Shown piece by piece: positions 62,480 to 64,000 of a stretch of DNA of 64,000 bases; within the stretch, counting starts at the first letter, position 1, and every line of letters starts with the position of its first letter. Source of the DNA: Candidatus Aalborgicola lynettensis (GTDB lineage Bacteria; Pseudomonadota; Gammaproteobacteria; Burkholderiales; Burkholderiaceae_C); assembly GCA_016719405.1 (NCBI GenBank), contig JADJZE010000021.1:620001-684000 (forward strand). Direction: 5' to 3'. Below the pieces are notes generated by a model. It searched no databases, was not told the DNA's origin, and saw only the letters and a list, made by a program, of their open reading frames with translations. The translations under genes were made by a program, and so were the position numbers.

Positions 62480-64000
62480 TCACTGCGCGTCGGTGCAGTT
62501 GACTGACTGCCCAAACGGACTGACCACCCCGGCCGGGGGCACAGCTTCATCACCAATATCCGACACAGCCACTGGCAGCAGCATCAGCACCGATTGCTTC
62601 GATTCCGTGCCGGCCACGGTGGCGCGGGCCATGATGTTCACACGCACCCAGGTGGCGTATTGCTTGCCGTACTGCATGGCGAACGCAGCCCGCCCTTGCG
62701 CATCCGTGGTCACCGCGCCGGGCACCACCACGGCGATGTTGCCCGGGGTGAGTTGTCCGTTGCCATTGGTGTCTTCGCCACTATCCAGAATGCCGTCGCG
62801 GTCGGTATCTTCGTTCGGGCAGTGGCCGGGTAAAGGAAAGGTGGTGTAGTTGTTGTCCCACAGGCTGGCGGCGGGGTTGTAGAGCATGACGCCCTTGTCG
62901 TAGTCCTCGGGCAATATGGAAAGCGCCAGGCTCTGGTTAGCGACCGCCACGCCGTTGGCATCGGTCACGTACACGGTCAAGGGTTTGGTGTAGGTGGTGG
63001 AGTCCACGTCTTCGATCTTGTTGCCAAAGGCGATGGTAATGAACAGGGCCTGTCCGTTGACGGTGAGCTTGGCCGTGCCGCTCACCGCCGGTGCACCGGC
63101 GGAGGCCTGAATTTCGACGCCGTCATTGGCGGTAGACACGGGCCCGGGGATGAATTGCACCTGGGCGCGCCCGCTGCTGTCGGTTAGCGCCACTCCGGGC
63201 GACAGGGTGCCGTTGCTCCGGTCTTGCAGCACCGAAAACGCCACCGGGGTGTTGGCCACGGCGTTGCCATTGGTATCGCGCACCACGGCTTCGATGGTGC
63301 TTTGGTTGGTGGTCGAGCCGGGCAGGTTGGGTTGCACCGCGCTGGGGTTGGACTGCACCACCACGGTGCTGGGGGTGGTCGCGGTAAACAGCACCGGCAG
63401 GCTGACCTGACCCACGTCTGCAATCTGCGCTACTACAGTGGCCGGCCCGGCGGTGGTGGATGAGACCTGCACGCTGGCGTCGCCATTGGTGTCGGTCGTG
63501 GAGGTGCTGGCAGACACGTTGCCACCGGATACGTTGCCACGGGTGGTGCTGAATGTGACCGTTTTGCCCGGTACGCCCGCACCGGATAATTTGTAGCGCA
63601 CCGTCACCGTCTGGCCCGTGCCCGCCACGGCAATGGTGGTATTGCTGGCGGGGCTGAGTACGGCAAAGTCAATGGCGTTGACTTGTACCGTGGTCTTGGT
63701 CTGCACGCCCAGGCTGGACACCGTCAGGGTATCGGCGCCCTCAACGGTGGGGGTGTAGCCAAAGCTGGTGGTGCCGGTGCTGCCGGTGGTGGGGGCACTC
63801 AGGCTGATGGTGTTGCCCAATGCCGAACTGACTGCCACGCTGGCCCCTGCTACCGGGTTGCCGACCGAATCGGCCGCCCGCACGGTGTAGGTGCTCGCGG
63901 GGCCGTCTTTTTGCATGGAGCCGCTGCCCGAGACGGCAACGGTGGAGTCGGTGACCGCCAGCGCCAGGGAGCCACTGGCTGCGCCCGAGCTGACGGTGAC
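62480..64000 (-). CDS. Ig-like (Big_1/invasin-type) repeat protein, 3' part, runs off the window
   Basis: The frame is open from the window edge to the stop at 62480, giving more than 500 residues, with no start inside. Repeated invasin-like modules: GNPVAGASVAVSSALG..., VPGKTVTFSTTRGNVSGG...TDTNGDASVQVSS, GNAVANTPVAFSVLQDRSNGTLSPGVALTDSSGRAQVQFIPG. A calcium-type segment (NEDTDRDGILDSGEDTNGNGQL) follows near the C-terminus. Predicted surface or secreted adhesin; it differs in module type from the adhesin at 8.6-12.4 kb. Confidence 0.85.
   Translation of the reverse strand, partial: VTVSSGAASGSLALAVTDSTVAVSGSGSMQKDGPASTYTVRAADSVGNPVAGASVAVSSALGNTISLSAPTTGSTGTTSFGYTPTVEGADTLTVSSLGVQTKTTVQVNAIDFAVLSPASNTTIAVAGTGQTVTVRYKLSGAGVPGKTVTFSTTRGNVSGGNVSASTSTTDTNGDASVQVSSTTAGPATVVAQIADVGQVSLPVLFTATTPSTVVVQSNPSAVQPNLPGSTTNQSTIEAVVRDTNGNAVANTPVAFSVLQDRSNGTLSPGVALTDSSGRAQVQFIPGPVSTANDGVEIQASAGAPAVSGTAKLTVNGQALFITIAFGNKIEDVDSTTYTKPLTVYVTDANGVAVANQSLALSILPEDYDKGVMLYNPAASLWDNNYTTFPLPGHCPNEDTDRDGILDSGEDTNGNGQLTPGNIAVVVPGAVTTDAQGRAAFAMQYGKQYATWVRVNIMARATVAGTESKQSVLMLLPVAVSDIGDEAVPPAGVVSPFGQSVNCTDAQ

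Overview
The window looks like chromosome of a high-GC betaproteobacterium, most likely family Comamonadaceae (Rhodoferax-like). I infer this from gene content (split metH, each half behind its own SAH riboswitch; paired pbpC and alpha-2-macroglobulin genes; an MSHA-type pilus cluster) and from about a dozen copies of a short hairpin repeat of a kind I associate with that family. No database search was possible. No tRNA, rRNA, CRISPR array, IS element or prophage was seen.

Left part (1-8.5 kb): the end of modA, then modB and modC (molybdate import); a two-module AAA+ ATPase; and an anaerobic ribonucleotide reductase operon behind two tandem NrdR-box-like sites. The NrdD glycyl-radical finger is a separate 63-residue ORF, followed by the radical-SAM activase nrdG. 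A small DUF4258/DUF2283 pair follows.

8.6-25 kb, mostly minus strand: a large outer-membrane adhesin with 99-residue Ig-like repeats. Its only good start codon (with a strong Shine-Dalgarno) is followed at once by a four-copy heptanucleotide tract that puts the signal peptide out of frame, which is the signature of an ON/OFF phase-variable gene, here OFF. The adhesin is also frame-disrupted near its C-terminus. Next come an exported protein, a BrnT/BrnA toxin-antitoxin pair flanked by a duplicated 3' end of pbpC, pbpC with its partner alpha-2-macroglobulin gene, and a lipoprotein beta-propeller.

25-45 kb: recQ, an orphan sensor kinase, and the two halves of cobalamin-dependent methionine synthase 10.7 kb apart. 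Between the halves sits a defence island: hsdR, an AAA ATPase, hsdM, mqsRA, a YhcG-type PD-(D/E)xK nuclease, hsdS and an Abi_2 gene apparently missing its RNxCAHH segment, plus a cNMP-binding protein.

45-60.7 kb: an MSHA-like type IV pilus cluster (mshM, L, N, E, G, then I/J/K-like genes, a response regulator and kinase, and three prepilins), tightly coupled by ATGA overlaps. MshE carries the N-terminal c-di-GMP-binding motif. 60.8-64 kb: an AbiEi/AbiEii system with a perfect operator palindrome, and the 3' part of a second Ig-repeat adhesin running off the window.

The recurring theme is a dispersed hairpin repeat that sits not only between genes but in frame inside modC and metH, and at the start codons of hsdS, recQ and a prepilin gene.
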